From assembly GCA_038133505.1 (NCBI GenBank), contig JAYPTI010000001.1, positions 1 through 63,656 on the forward strand: DNA of 63,656 nucleotides, written 5' to 3'. The notes beneath the pieces are model-generated. The model searched no databases. It was not told where the DNA came from and was given only the letters and a program-made list of their open reading frames with translations. Each line of letters opens with the position of its first letter. Positions within the stretch are counted from its first letter, which is position 1. The stretch is from JAYQUR01 sp038133505. GTDB lineage: Bacteria > Pseudomonadota > Alphaproteobacteria > MPNO01 > UBA830. Of the stretch, positions 26,570-34,470 are shown one piece after another. Made by a program: the position numbers and the translations under genes.

Positions 26570-27490
26570 TCAGGTTTCCTGCGCGCCGTAGAGCGCCTGT
26601 AGACGTTCCCGCATCCAGCGGTGCCGCGCGCTCGCGTCGTTGCGCGCATGCCAGACGACATAGTGATCCAGCGCCGCGACTTCGTCGGGCAGCGGGGTCA
26701 CCGCGAGGCCGTGACGCCGGGCGAGCACGTCCGCGACCCGTGAGGTGAAAACGCCCACGAGGTCGCTCTCCGCCAGCAGGTCCGGCACCGTCGTGAAGTT
26801 CGTGACCGAAATCGCCGACCTGCGGCGAATGCCGGTCCGCGCCAGTAAATCGTCGAACCCCGCCTTGCGGTCGCCGGCGCTGCTGACGACCAGGTGCGGA
26901 AAGCCCAGCAGCTTGTCGATCGAGACGGGTCCCGGCGCGTCGGCACGCACCGGATGGCGTCTGGACGACAGGCAGACCAGCCGGTCGGTGAAGGCGAGCT
27001 CGGCCCGGAACTGCGCCGGCGGGCGCTCGAACCAGCCGATGGCGAGGTCCAGCCGGTCGTCGGCGATGAGGCTCAGCGCATTGGCGCGGTCTGCGGTGAC
27101 GAGGTCGAGCTCGATCCCCGGCGCCTGCTCCCGCATTTCCCGTACCAGCGGGACGAGGAGCGGCAGTCCCAGCCGGTCGGGCGCGCCGAGGCGGAAGACG
27201 CCCTGTGCCGAGGCAGGGTCGAACGGGCCGTCGCTTTCGAAACAGAGGTCGGCGCGTTCGAGGAAGGCGGCGATCAGGGGCGCAAGATCGCGGGCCTTCG
27301 GGGTCAGGTCCATGCCGCCTGCGGCGCGCACCAGCAGCGGGTCGCCGAACGCGGCGCGAAGCCGGGCGAGGGCATTGCTGACGGCGGATTGCGTGCGCCC
27401 CAGGCGTTCGCCTGCCCGCGTGACGCTGCGCTCCTCGAACAGGACGCTAAGCACCCGGAGCAGGTTGAGATCGAAGCCGGCGGGTATCAT
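26570..27490 (-). CDS. LysR-family transcriptional regulator
   Basis: A 306-residue regulator. The N-terminal helix-turn-helix (NLLRVLSVLFEERSVTRAGE, RTQSAVSNALARLR) and a substrate-binding-type effector domain (RLGAPDRLGLPLLVPL, LIADDRLDLAIGW) are clear. It is divergent from the dienelactone hydrolase operon, with a perfect palindrome in between. It is convergent with tcuB. It probably controls the divergent operon, perhaps with tcuAB, in response to a di- or tricarboxylate. Confidence 0.92.
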   Translation of the reverse strand: MIPAGFDLNLLRVLSVLFEERSVTRAGERLGRTQSAVSNALARLRAAFGDPLLVRAAGGMDLTPKARDLAPLIAAFLERADLCFESDGPFDPASAQGVFRLGAPDRLGLPLLVPLVREMREQAPGIELDLVTADRANALSLIADDRLDLAIGWFERPPAQFRAELAFTDRLVCLSSRRHPVRADAPGPVSIDKLLGFPHLVVSSAGDRKAGFDDLLARTGIRRRSAISVTNFTTVPDLLAESDLVGVFTSRVADVLARRHGLAVTPLPDEVAALDHYVVWHARNDASARHRWMRERLQALYGAQET

Positions 27491-27515
27491 TTCATCATCA
27501 ATTTAAATGATGAAA
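27490..27515. promoter_or_regulatory. Perfect palindrome at the lysR start, probable LysR operator
   Basis: TTTCATCAT (27490-27498) and ATGATGAAA (27507-27515) form a nine-base perfect inverted repeat around CAATTTAA, in an AT-rich patch unlike the surrounding DNA. It overlaps the first base of the lysR start codon and lies about 100 bases upstream of the divergent hydrolase gene. This is a usual place for a LysR autoregulatory site. Confidence 0.6.
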
Positions 27516-27614
27516 ATCAGAAATAATATGAATTTTTTTAATGAGAAAACGCTCACTACGGTGCGCCCCGGACAATAACGCGATGCTGAAAAGCCACGGG
27601 GAGAGACAACGCAA

Positions 27615-28301
27615 ATGGCCTTTTCCGAAGAGATCGTCCGCCTGAAGGCGACCGACGGGTTCACGCTGGATGCCTTCGTCGCGCGCCCCGCATCCGGCCG
27701 CAAGGGCGGGCTCGTCATCCTGCAGGAAATCTTCGGCATGACGGACCAGCTCAAATCGGTCGTCCGCCACTATGCCGAGCACGGCTACGAGACCATTCTG
27801 CCCGCCCTGTACGACCGCCATCAGCCGGGCACCATCGTGCCCTTCGAGACGCCGGACGTCGGCCGCGACATCATGAACGGCCTCGATGTCGACAAGGTCC
27901 TGCTCGACATCGGTGCCGCGGCCGATGCGGTCGACAGCGACGGCGGCGTGTCGGTTCTGGGGTTCTGCTGGGGCGGCGGTCTCGCGCTCGGCGCGGCTTG
28001 TTCGTTCGACCTCCAGTGCGGCATTTCCTACTACGGCACCAAGCTGCCCACCTATCTCGACAAGCGCCCCAATTGCGACATGCTTTTCCACTTCGGCGAG
28101 ACAGACACTGCCAACACGCCGCCCGAGGTGATCGAGCAGGTCAGGGAGGCCATTCCGACGGCCGAGATGCATGTCTACGCCGCCGGCCACGCCTTCGCGA
28201 ACGACGTGCGCAAGACCTATGTGCCCGAGGCCACCGAAACGGCCAACGCTCGCTCGCTCGCGTTCCTCGATGCGCACCACGCGGCGGCGAATTTCGGCTG
28301 A
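27615..28301 (+). CDS. Dienelactone hydrolase family protein
   Basis: A 228-residue alpha/beta hydrolase of the carboxymethylenebutenolidase type. The nucleophile is the cysteine at residue 118 in GFCWGGG. The acid and histidine are expected in GETD and AGHAF, and QEIFGMTDQLKSVV is the substrate-side helix. The family hydrolyses dienelactones or related carboxylate lactones in aromatic breakdown. It is the first gene of an operon with a PrpF-like isomerase and a TctC-TctAB uptake system, divergent from a LysR gene. Confidence 0.9.
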   Translation: MAFSEEIVRLKATDGFTLDAFVARPASGRKGGLVILQEIFGMTDQLKSVVRHYAEHGYETILPALYDRHQPGTIVPFETPDVGRDIMNGLDVDKVLLDIGAAADAVDSDGGVSVLGFCWGGGLALGAACSFDLQCGISYYGTKLPTYLDKRPNCDMLFHFGETDTANTPPEVIEQVREAIPTAEMHVYAAGHAFANDVRKTYVPEATETANARSLAFLDAHHAAANFG

Positions 28302-28385
28302 CGCCGACGCTGTTTGGAGGTTGTCTTCCGGTCCGGAAAGGGATGATATGCCGCCTCACGGCACACGAATTACGGACGGATAGGC

Positions 28386-29531
28386 ATGCAGGTATCCATT
28401 CCCGCGATCTTCATGCGCGGCGGCACGTCGCGCGGGCTCTATTTCAACAAGGCGGACCTGCCCGAGGACCGCGAGCTGTGGGACGATATCCTGCTGAAGG
28501 CCTTCGGCTGCCCCGATCCGCGCCAGGTCGACGGCGTCGGCGGCACGACGTCGGTCACCAGCAAGACCTGCATCCTGTCGCCGTCCGACCGCGACGATTG
28601 CGACATCGACTATTTCTTCGCCCAGCTCTCGGTCGACGAGGCCAAGGTCGACTACGCGCCGACCTGCGGCAACATGCTGGCTGGGATCGGCCCCTATGCG
28701 ATCGAGACCGGCATGGTGCCTGCCGAGGACGGCGAGACGCGGGTGCGCATCTACCAGGTCAACACCGGCGGGAGGGTCGAGGCGGTCGTCCGGACGCCGG
28801 GCGGACACGTGGAATACGAAGGCGACTTCGCCATCGACGGCGTCCCCGGCACCGCGGCGCCGATCCTGCTCAACTTCATGGACGTCGTCGGCGCGCGGAC
28901 CGGCAAGCTGTTCCCGACCGGCGAGAAGATGGAGACCATCGACGGGATCGACGTCACCATCATCGATGCGGCGATGCCGTGCATGATCCTGCGCGCCGCC
29001 GATGTCGGCAAGACCGGCTACGAGAGCGCCGCTGAACTCGATGCCGATCCGGCGTTCTTCCAGCGCGTCGAGGCGATGCGGCTCGAAGCCGGCCGGCGCA
29101 TGGGACTCGGCGACGTGAGCGGCCAGGTCCAGCCCAAGATCATCATCCTGGCCGCGCCGCGCGACGGCGGCGCCATCGCGTCGCGCTATTTCGTCCCCGA
29201 CAAGACGCACGAGACGCACGCGATCACCGGCGGCATCGCGCTGGCCTACGCTTCGGTCACGCCGGGCACGGTCGCCGAGCTGCTCGCCGTTCTGCCGGAA
29301 GGCGACAACCGGCCGACATTCTCGATCGAGCACCCGGCGGGCAAGCTGCATCTCGCGCTGACGCTGACCGACGGCGAAGACGGCAAGGCGCTCGAAGCCG
29401 CCGGCATCGTGCGGACCGCCCGTATGATCATGCAGGGCTCCGTGATGGTGCCGGAACGCTTGCTCGGCGCGAAAACCGGAATAGAAAACGAAACGACTGA
29501 AACCCCAAAACGGGAGGTAGCTGCAGAATGA
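28386..29531 (+). CDS. PrpF/4-oxalomesaconate tautomerase-like isomerase
   Basis: A 381-residue protein of the PrpF family (diaminopimelate-epimerase fold), which moves double bonds or protons in unsaturated tricarboxylates such as aconitate, methylaconitate or 4-oxalomesaconate (GalD). Typical are IFMRGGTSRGLYF at the start, VGGTTSVTSKTCIL, PTCGNMLAGIGPYAIE with one catalytic cysteine, VTIIDAAMPCMILRA with a second, and QPKIIILAAP. With tcuAB and the TctC-TctAB transporter nearby, a tricarboxylate substrate is likely. It overlaps the next gene by four bases (ATGA). Confidence 0.88.
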   Translation: MQVSIPAIFMRGGTSRGLYFNKADLPEDRELWDDILLKAFGCPDPRQVDGVGGTTSVTSKTCILSPSDRDDCDIDYFFAQLSVDEAKVDYAPTCGNMLAGIGPYAIETGMVPAEDGETRVRIYQVNTGGRVEAVVRTPGGHVEYEGDFAIDGVPGTAAPILLNFMDVVGARTGKLFPTGEKMETIDGIDVTIIDAAMPCMILRAADVGKTGYESAAELDADPAFFQRVEAMRLEAGRRMGLGDVSGQVQPKIIILAAPRDGGAIASRYFVPDKTHETHAITGGIALAYASVTPGTVAELLAVLPEGDNRPTFSIEHPAGKLHLALTLTDGEDGKALEAAGIVRTARMIMQGSVMVPERLLGAKTGIENETTETPKREVAAE

Positions 29532-30628
29532 AATCCCTTACGCTCATCAAGGGCGCGACCCTGGCCTTCGCCGGGGCGGCGCTCACGCTCGGTACCGTCG
29601 CGACGCCCGCTCCGGCCGCCGATTTCTCCGGCAAACGCATCGAATGGATCATCCCCTACGGCACCGGCGGCGGGTCGAACGCCTGGGCGCGCTTCTATGC
29701 GCCGCGGCTTCAGAAGCACCTGCCGGGCGAGCCGACGGTGGCGGTCAAGAACATGCCCGGGGCGAGCTCGACGAAGGGTACGAACTTCTTCGCGCGGCGC
29801 GCCGCGACGGACGGCCTGATGGCGCTCGGCACGTCGGGCTCGACGCAGTTTCCGTATCTGCTCGACGACCGCCGCGTCCAGTACGACTACAAGGACTGGG
29901 AAGTGATCCTGGCGACGCCCGTCGGCGGCATCGTCTACGTCAACCCGTCGCTCGGCGTGACCAAGGCCGACAAGGACGGCATGAAGAAGCTGCAGAAGGC
30001 CGCGCTGAAGTTCGGCTCGCAGGGCGCCACGTCGCTCGATCTCGTGCCGCTGCTGGCCTTCCAGATCCTCGGCCTCAACGTGAAGCCGGTGTTCGGCATG
30101 AAGGGCCGCGGCCCGGCGCGCCTCGCCTTCGAGCGCGGCGAGGTCCGGATCGACTACCAGACGACGCCCGCCTACCTGAAGCGCGTCATGCCGCTTGTGA
30201 AGGCCGGAAAGGCCGTGCCGCTGATGACCTGGGGCATGCTGGACGATAACGGCAACCTGGTCCGCGATCCCAACTTCCCCGACCTGCCGCACGTCGGCGA
30301 GGTCTTCGAGACCATGCACGGCAAGAAGCCAAAGGGCCCGGCCTGGACGGCGTGGCGCGCGTTCATGGCGGCCGGCTATCCGGCCCAGAAGATGATCTTC
30401 GTCAAGAAGGGCACGCCCGCCGACATCCTCGCCGCATGGCGCAAGGCAGCCCAGGACACGATCAACGAGCCCGGTTTCAAGGAAGCCGCCGCAAAGGCGC
30501 TTGGCGACTATCCGCAGGCCGTCGGCAAGAAGGCGGAAGTCCTCTACAAGGTGGCGACCACGGTGCCGCCGTCGGCCAAGAAGTGGGTCAGGGACTGGCT
30601 CAAGCGCGAGTACAACGCCGTTCCGTAA
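29528..30628 (+). CDS. TctC-type tricarboxylate-binding periplasmic protein
   Basis: A 366-residue extracytoplasmic receptor with a signal peptide (LAFAGAALTLGTVATPAPAA, cleaved near residue 29). It has the family N-terminus KRIEWIIPYGTGGGSNAWAR, NMPGASSTKGTNF and a SQGATSLDLVPLLA substrate region. It is coupled to the PrpF-like gene and followed by the TctA-TctB fusion permease. A very strong hairpin lies between receptor and permease. The ligand is probably a tricarboxylate processed by the upstream isomerase. Confidence 0.88.
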   Translation: MKSLTLIKGATLAFAGAALTLGTVATPAPAADFSGKRIEWIIPYGTGGGSNAWARFYAPRLQKHLPGEPTVAVKNMPGASSTKGTNFFARRAATDGLMALGTSGSTQFPYLLDDRRVQYDYKDWEVILATPVGGIVYVNPSLGVTKADKDGMKKLQKAALKFGSQGATSLDLVPLLAFQILGLNVKPVFGMKGRGPARLAFERGEVRIDYQTTPAYLKRVMPLVKAGKAVPLMTWGMLDDNGNLVRDPNFPDLPHVGEVFETMHGKKPKGPAWTAWRAFMAAGYPAQKMIFVKKGTPADILAAWRKAAQDTINEPGFKEAAAKALGDYPQAVGKKAEVLYKVATTVPPSAKKWVRDWLKREYNAVP

Positions 30629-30640
30629 GGCGTTCGGCCA

Positions 30641-30672
30641 CGCCGCGGGGCGCGTCATGGCGCCCCGCGGCG
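30641..30672 (+). promoter_or_regulatory. Strong intercistronic hairpin between receptor and permease genes
   Basis: CGCCGCGGGGCGC (30641-30653) and its exact complement at 30660-30672 form a 13-pair stem with a six-base loop. There is no T run after it. In transporter operons such hairpins often protect the upstream receptor mRNA and reduce permease expression. Partial termination is also possible. Confidence 0.6.
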
Positions 30673-30692
30673 GTTCCCGATAGGCTCAAGCC

Positions 30693-32672
30693 ATGATCGA
30701 GGCTCTTCTCGCCGCGCTCGCGGACATCACCAGCGGGCACCACCTCATCTACCTGTTCGCCGGCGTCGCGATGGGGTTGGTTGTCGGTATTTTTCCGGGA
30801 CTCGGCGGCATCGTCGGGCTCTCCATCCTTTTGCCGTTTCTCTACGGCATGGACCCGACCTCGGCGCTGTCGATGCTGATCGGCCTTGTCGCGGTCATTC
30901 CCACCTCCGATACGTTTGCCTCCGTCCTGATGGGCATACCCGGCTCCAGCGCCTCGCAGGCGACGGTGCTCGACGGATTCCCGCTCGCCAAGAAGGGCGA
31001 GGGCGCGCGGGCGCTCGGCGCCGCGTTCTCGGCCTCGCTGTTCGGCGGCCTGTTCGGCGCGGTGGTGCTGACGTTCGTCATAGTCGTCGCGCGCGAGGTG
31101 ATCCTGCTGTTCACCTCGGCCGAGCTGTTCATGCTGACGATCCTCGGCCTGTCGATGGTCGGCGTGCTCGCCGGTACCAGCCTGATGAAGGGCGTGCTCG
31201 CCTGCGCGCTCGGGCTGATGGTGAGTTCGATCGGCGGTGCGCCCGCGACCGGCGAATTCCGCATGTCGCTCGATATCCCCTATCTCGGCGACGGGCTGCC
31301 GCTGGTCGTCGTCGGCCTCGCCATGTTCGCGGTGCCCGAGATCGTCGACCTGCTGCGCGCCGGCGGTTCGATCTCGCGCAGCCAGACGCTGGGGCGCGGC
31401 TGGCTGCAGGGCCTCAAGGACATGTGGCTCTACAAGTGGCTGTGCCTGCGCTGCGCCGGCATCGGCTGCATCATCGGCGCGCTCCCCGGCCTCGGCGGCA
31501 GCGTCGTCGACTGGATCGCGTACGGCCACGTCAAGCAGACGGTGAAGGACGCCTCGCAGTTCGGCCACGGCGATATCCGCGGCGTCCTCGCGCCCGAAAG
31601 CGCGAACAACGCGAAGGAAGGCGGCGGGCTGATCCCGACGCTGCTGTTCGGCATTCCCGGCTCCGGCTCGATGGCGGTGTTTCTCGGCGGCATGGTGCTG
31701 ATCGGGCTCGAACCCGGCCCGGCGATGGTCGAGGGCAAGCTGAACCTCACCTACGTCATCATCTGGTCCCTGGCGCTGGCCAACGTGCTGGGCGCGGGTG
31801 CGTGCCTGTTCCTGTCTAAATACGTCGCGATGCTGACGACGATCCGCTACGCGTTCCTCGCGCCGTTCATGATCATGGTGATCTGCTTTGCGGCGTTCCA
31901 GGCGCAGCGCGACCTCGGCGACCTGATCGCGCTGTTCGGCGTCGGTCTGATCGGGATCCTGATGAAGCGCTTCGGCTGGCCGCGGCCCGCCTTCCTGATC
32001 GGTTTCGTGCTCGCCGACCAGTCCGAGACCTATCTCTACCAGGCAGTCCAGTTCTACGACTGGGACTTTCTCTATCGGACCGGCGTCCTGATCATTTTCG
32101 CGATCACGATCGTCTCCGCCTGGATGGGCGCCCGCAATGTGCCGACCGGCGAAAGCGACGCAGCCGAGGCGGCGCACTCGCGCGTGCAGAACATGCGCCC
32201 GCAGGCCTGGTTCGCGACGCTGGTTTTCGCCTTCCTCGCCTGGGGTCTGATCGACGGGCTCACGCAGTCGTTCCTCGGCGGCATCTACACCATCGGCATC
32301 GCGGCGCTGTCGCTTCCGGTCGCGGCCCGCCTGATGTACCTCACCTGGACGAACAACACCGCGCACACGGTCAATTTCGACCTAGAGGTCGAGGGCGATC
32401 ACCTGCAGAGCGCCGATACGCCCCCCTTGTTGCACTACCTGCTGTGGCTGGCGGCCTTCCTCGCCGCGATCATGCTGATCGGGTTCTGGCTCGCGATCGT
32501 CGGCTTCTTCGCGATCTTCCTGCGCGTGAAGACCGACGCGTCGTGGCTGCGGATCGCGGTCATGACCGTCTGCGGCGTCGGGTTCATCTCGGCGCTCGCC
32601 TGGATCATGGTCCTCGACTTCCCCGGCGGACTGCTCCAGGAAGCGTTCGTTCTGCCCTGGCCGATAGGTTAG
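30693..32672 (+). CDS. TctA-TctB fusion permease of a tripartite tricarboxylate transporter
   Basis: A 659-residue membrane protein. Residues 1 to about 490 are a TctA permease: GIFPGLGGIVGLSILLPF, LMGIPGSSASQATVLDG, the second repeat GALPGLGGSVVDWIAYGH, and APESANNAKEGGGLIPTLLF. Past the usual TctA end there are about 150 more residues with four further membrane helices (for example WFATLVFAFLAWGLIDGL and LLWLAAFLAAIMLIGFWL). These match the size and layout of the small TctB subunit. TctB is usually a separate gene of about 150-170 residues, as in the 38-41 kb operon in this window. The start is 64 bases after the receptor gene. Confidence 0.88.
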   Translation: MIEALLAALADITSGHHLIYLFAGVAMGLVVGIFPGLGGIVGLSILLPFLYGMDPTSALSMLIGLVAVIPTSDTFASVLMGIPGSSASQATVLDGFPLAKKGEGARALGAAFSASLFGGLFGAVVLTFVIVVAREVILLFTSAELFMLTILGLSMVGVLAGTSLMKGVLACALGLMVSSIGGAPATGEFRMSLDIPYLGDGLPLVVVGLAMFAVPEIVDLLRAGGSISRSQTLGRGWLQGLKDMWLYKWLCLRCAGIGCIIGALPGLGGSVVDWIAYGHVKQTVKDASQFGHGDIRGVLAPESANNAKEGGGLIPTLLFGIPGSGSMAVFLGGMVLIGLEPGPAMVEGKLNLTYVIIWSLALANVLGAGACLFLSKYVAMLTTIRYAFLAPFMIMVICFAAFQAQRDLGDLIALFGVGLIGILMKRFGWPRPAFLIGFVLADQSETYLYQAVQFYDWDFLYRTGVLIIFAITIVSAWMGARNVPTGESDAAEAAHSRVQNMRPQAWFATLVFAFLAWGLIDGLTQSFLGGIYTIGIAALSLPVAARLMYLTWTNNTAHTVNFDLEVEGDHLQSADTPPLLHYLLWLAAFLAAIMLIGFWLAIVGFFAIFLRVKTDASWLRIAVMTVCGVGFISALAWIMVLDFPGGLLQEAFVLPWPIG

Positions 32673-32688
32673 GCATTTCGTTTCCGTT

Positions 32689-32771
32689 CCGGCCCTCTCC
32701 CCCACCCCGACCCCCCCACAAACAATTCCGAGGCTAATAGCGCAGGGTGGCCGGGCGGGGGGGAGGGCCGG
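32689..32771. repeat. Long inverted repeat in the convergent gap after the TctAB gene
   Basis: CCGGCCCTC (32689-32697) and GAGGGCCGG (32763-32771) are exact complements, bordered inside by C-rich and G-rich runs that extend the pairing. It lies between convergent genes and may act as a terminator. The remaining bases of this 120-base gap hold nothing recognisable. Confidence 0.4.
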
Positions 32772-32792
32772 TACCCACCCCAATATCAGCGC

Positions 32793-33701
32793 CTAAACAT
32801 CCACCCGTTCCGGCATCGTCAGGAACGCCTCCATCGCGTGCCAGAAGCGCGCGCGGTTTAGGCCCAGCGGCGTGACGTGCGCCTGTCCCGCGAAAATGGC
32901 GAACTGCTTGTCCATGTTGGGCAGCTTCTCGAAAAAGGCGAGCAGGTCTTCCAGCGTCGCAACGCCGTCGTGTTCGCCCCGGACGATCATCACCGGGCAG
33001 GCGATCTTTTCCGGATCGACGACCGGCAGGTTTGCGCACATATCGAGATAGGTGCCGGTCGGCACCGTGTCGCCGTATTGAAGCTCCGTCTCGGCGAGCG
33101 CGACCGCGACTTCCGGCTCCGACGTGCCCGGCTTGTCGCGGGTAAAGATGGATTCGAAAAAGGCGCGGTCGACGGCGCGCGTGTTGTGGGCGCGGAAATA
33201 ATCGAGATTCTCGGCGCGTTTGATCAGGGTCGGCGCGTCCTTGCCGGTCCAGACGAACGCGTCGAGGACCAGCCGCGTCACTGCAGCGGGACAGGCCTGC
33301 GCGAAGGCGGCGGCCCGCAGCGCGCCGGACGACGATCCGTAGAACATCGCGGACGTCGCGCCGGTCTCGCGCGTCACGACCTCGAAGCCGGCCTTCAGGT
33401 CTTCGACGCCGCTCGCGATGTCCGACCAGCCTTCGGTCCTCGACGAACGGCCGTAACCTTCGTGGTCGAGCGTCCAGACGTCGAAGCCCACGGCCGCGAA
33501 CCGGTCCATCAGCGAATAGTCGTCGCGTCCGGGCACCTGCAGGTCGAAACCGGTGGGCCCCGAAAAGGACGAGCCGTGCACCAGGAACAGCACGCCGCGC
33601 GGCGATCCGGATGAAAGTCGCTTGCGGAACATGAACAGTTCGACGTCGCCGTAATCGGCGGTCTTCTTCGCCCAGTACTCGTCGGCTTTTATCTCGCTCA
33701 T
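32793..33701 (-). CDS. Alpha/beta hydrolase (paralog of the gene at 37.5 kb)
   Basis: A 302-residue alpha/beta hydrolase. LFLVHGSSFSG holds the oxyanion region, and WTLDHEGYGRSSRTEG is the loop typical of the family. The nucleophile is probably Ser124 in GSSSG, the acid lies in RGEHDG and the histidine in GQAHVT. ANLPVVDPEKIACPVMIVRG and LNRARFWHAMEAFL are shared nearly word for word with the hydrolase at 37493-38395, so the two are paralogs. It lies 75 bases after the NIPSNAP gene, but a terminator is between them. It probably acts on an ester or amide taken up by the neighbouring TRAP system. Start supported by GGGAGGAC. Confidence 0.85.
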   Translation of the reverse strand: MSEIKADEYWAKKTADYGDVELFMFRKRLSSGSPRGVLFLVHGSSFSGPTGFDLQVPGRDDYSLMDRFAAVGFDVWTLDHEGYGRSSRTEGWSDIASGVEDLKAGFEVVTRETGATSAMFYGSSSGALRAAAFAQACPAAVTRLVLDAFVWTGKDAPTLIKRAENLDYFRAHNTRAVDRAFFESIFTRDKPGTSEPEVAVALAETELQYGDTVPTGTYLDMCANLPVVDPEKIACPVMIVRGEHDGVATLEDLLAFFEKLPNMDKQFAIFAGQAHVTPLGLNRARFWHAMEAFLTMPERVDV

Positions 33702-33720
33702 CCTGTCCTCCCTCTGACGT

Positions 33721-33751
33721 AGAAAAGGCGGGCGCCCGGTGAGCGCCCGCC
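33721..33751 (-). terminator. Rho-independent terminator after the NIPSNAP gene
   Basis: On the minus strand GGCGGGCGC, a seven-base loop and GCGCCCGCC form a nine-pair GC stem followed directly by TTTTCT. It lies 25 bases after the NIPSNAP stop and 20 bases before the hydrolase start, so the hydrolase needs read-through or its own start signal. Confidence 0.8.
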
Positions 33752-33776
33752 CTCGTTTCGTGGGTCAGCCGTCGCG

Positions 33777-34400
33777 TTACTGCAGCGGCGAGAACGGCGT
33801 CGTGAAGCAGATCTTGTTGGCCTGGATCTGCAGCGTCTCGCGCCGGCCCTTCGGCGGCCAGATCCCCTTGGCGGCCGCTTCCTTGCGCACTTCCGCGCGG
33901 TGCTCGAGGCTTTCGTATCCCCAGATATGGACGAACTTGTTCAGCCCGCCGAGATCGGTGTGCATCGCCATGACCAGCGGCGACATCTCGATGCGCTTCG
34001 GGATCGCCTTTTCCCAGTTCTTGTAGAGCTCGCCGATCATGCCGGGGATCAGCGTGTATTCGCGCCACTCGAAAATCGGGCCGACCTTGTTCTTCGGGAA
34101 TTCCGGCGTGAACGGCGACGGGACGAAGATTTCCGACTGCATGTGTTCCTGCAGGTGACCGACCTTCGGCGGCCAGGCGTATTTCTTGTTCTTGACCGAT
34201 GTCGCGCGCTTCTTCTCGCGGTCGAGTCCGTCCTTGTACGGCCAGATGTGGATCACTTCGTTGAGCGGTCCGATCTCCGTATGGAAGAAAGCGGCGATGC
34301 GCGAGAGGCTTTTGCGCCTCTCGTAGGCCTTGCCGAACGTGTCGATGAATTCCGGAACGCCGCGCGGCTTGAGTCGGTAGGTCCTGACTTCGAATATCAT
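33777..34400 (-). CDS. Tandem NIPSNAP-domain protein
   Basis: A 207-residue protein made of two ferredoxin-like NIPSNAP domains. The first begins MIFEVRTYRLKPRGVPEF with EVIHIWPY. The second begins FEWREYTLIPGMIGELYKNW with NKFVHIWGYESLEHRAE. NIPSNAP proteins often accompany bacterial catabolic genes, but their exact role is unclear. They may act as small-molecule binding or isomerase-like proteins. It is 70 bases downstream of the TRAP permease gene and probably belongs to the TRAP operon. Start supported by GGGAG. Confidence 0.87.
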   Translation of the reverse strand: MIFEVRTYRLKPRGVPEFIDTFGKAYERRKSLSRIAAFFHTEIGPLNEVIHIWPYKDGLDREKKRATSVKNKKYAWPPKVGHLQEHMQSEIFVPSPFTPEFPKNKVGPIFEWREYTLIPGMIGELYKNWEKAIPKRIEMSPLVMAMHTDLGGLNKFVHIWGYESLEHRAEVRKEAAAKGIWPPKGRRETLQIQANKICFTTPFSPLQ

Positions 34401-34470
34401 GGTGTCTCCCCAGTTCGAGTTCGTGTTGTTGTGGCGGGCATTGCGCCCGCCGTGGGCCGGACCGGCACGC

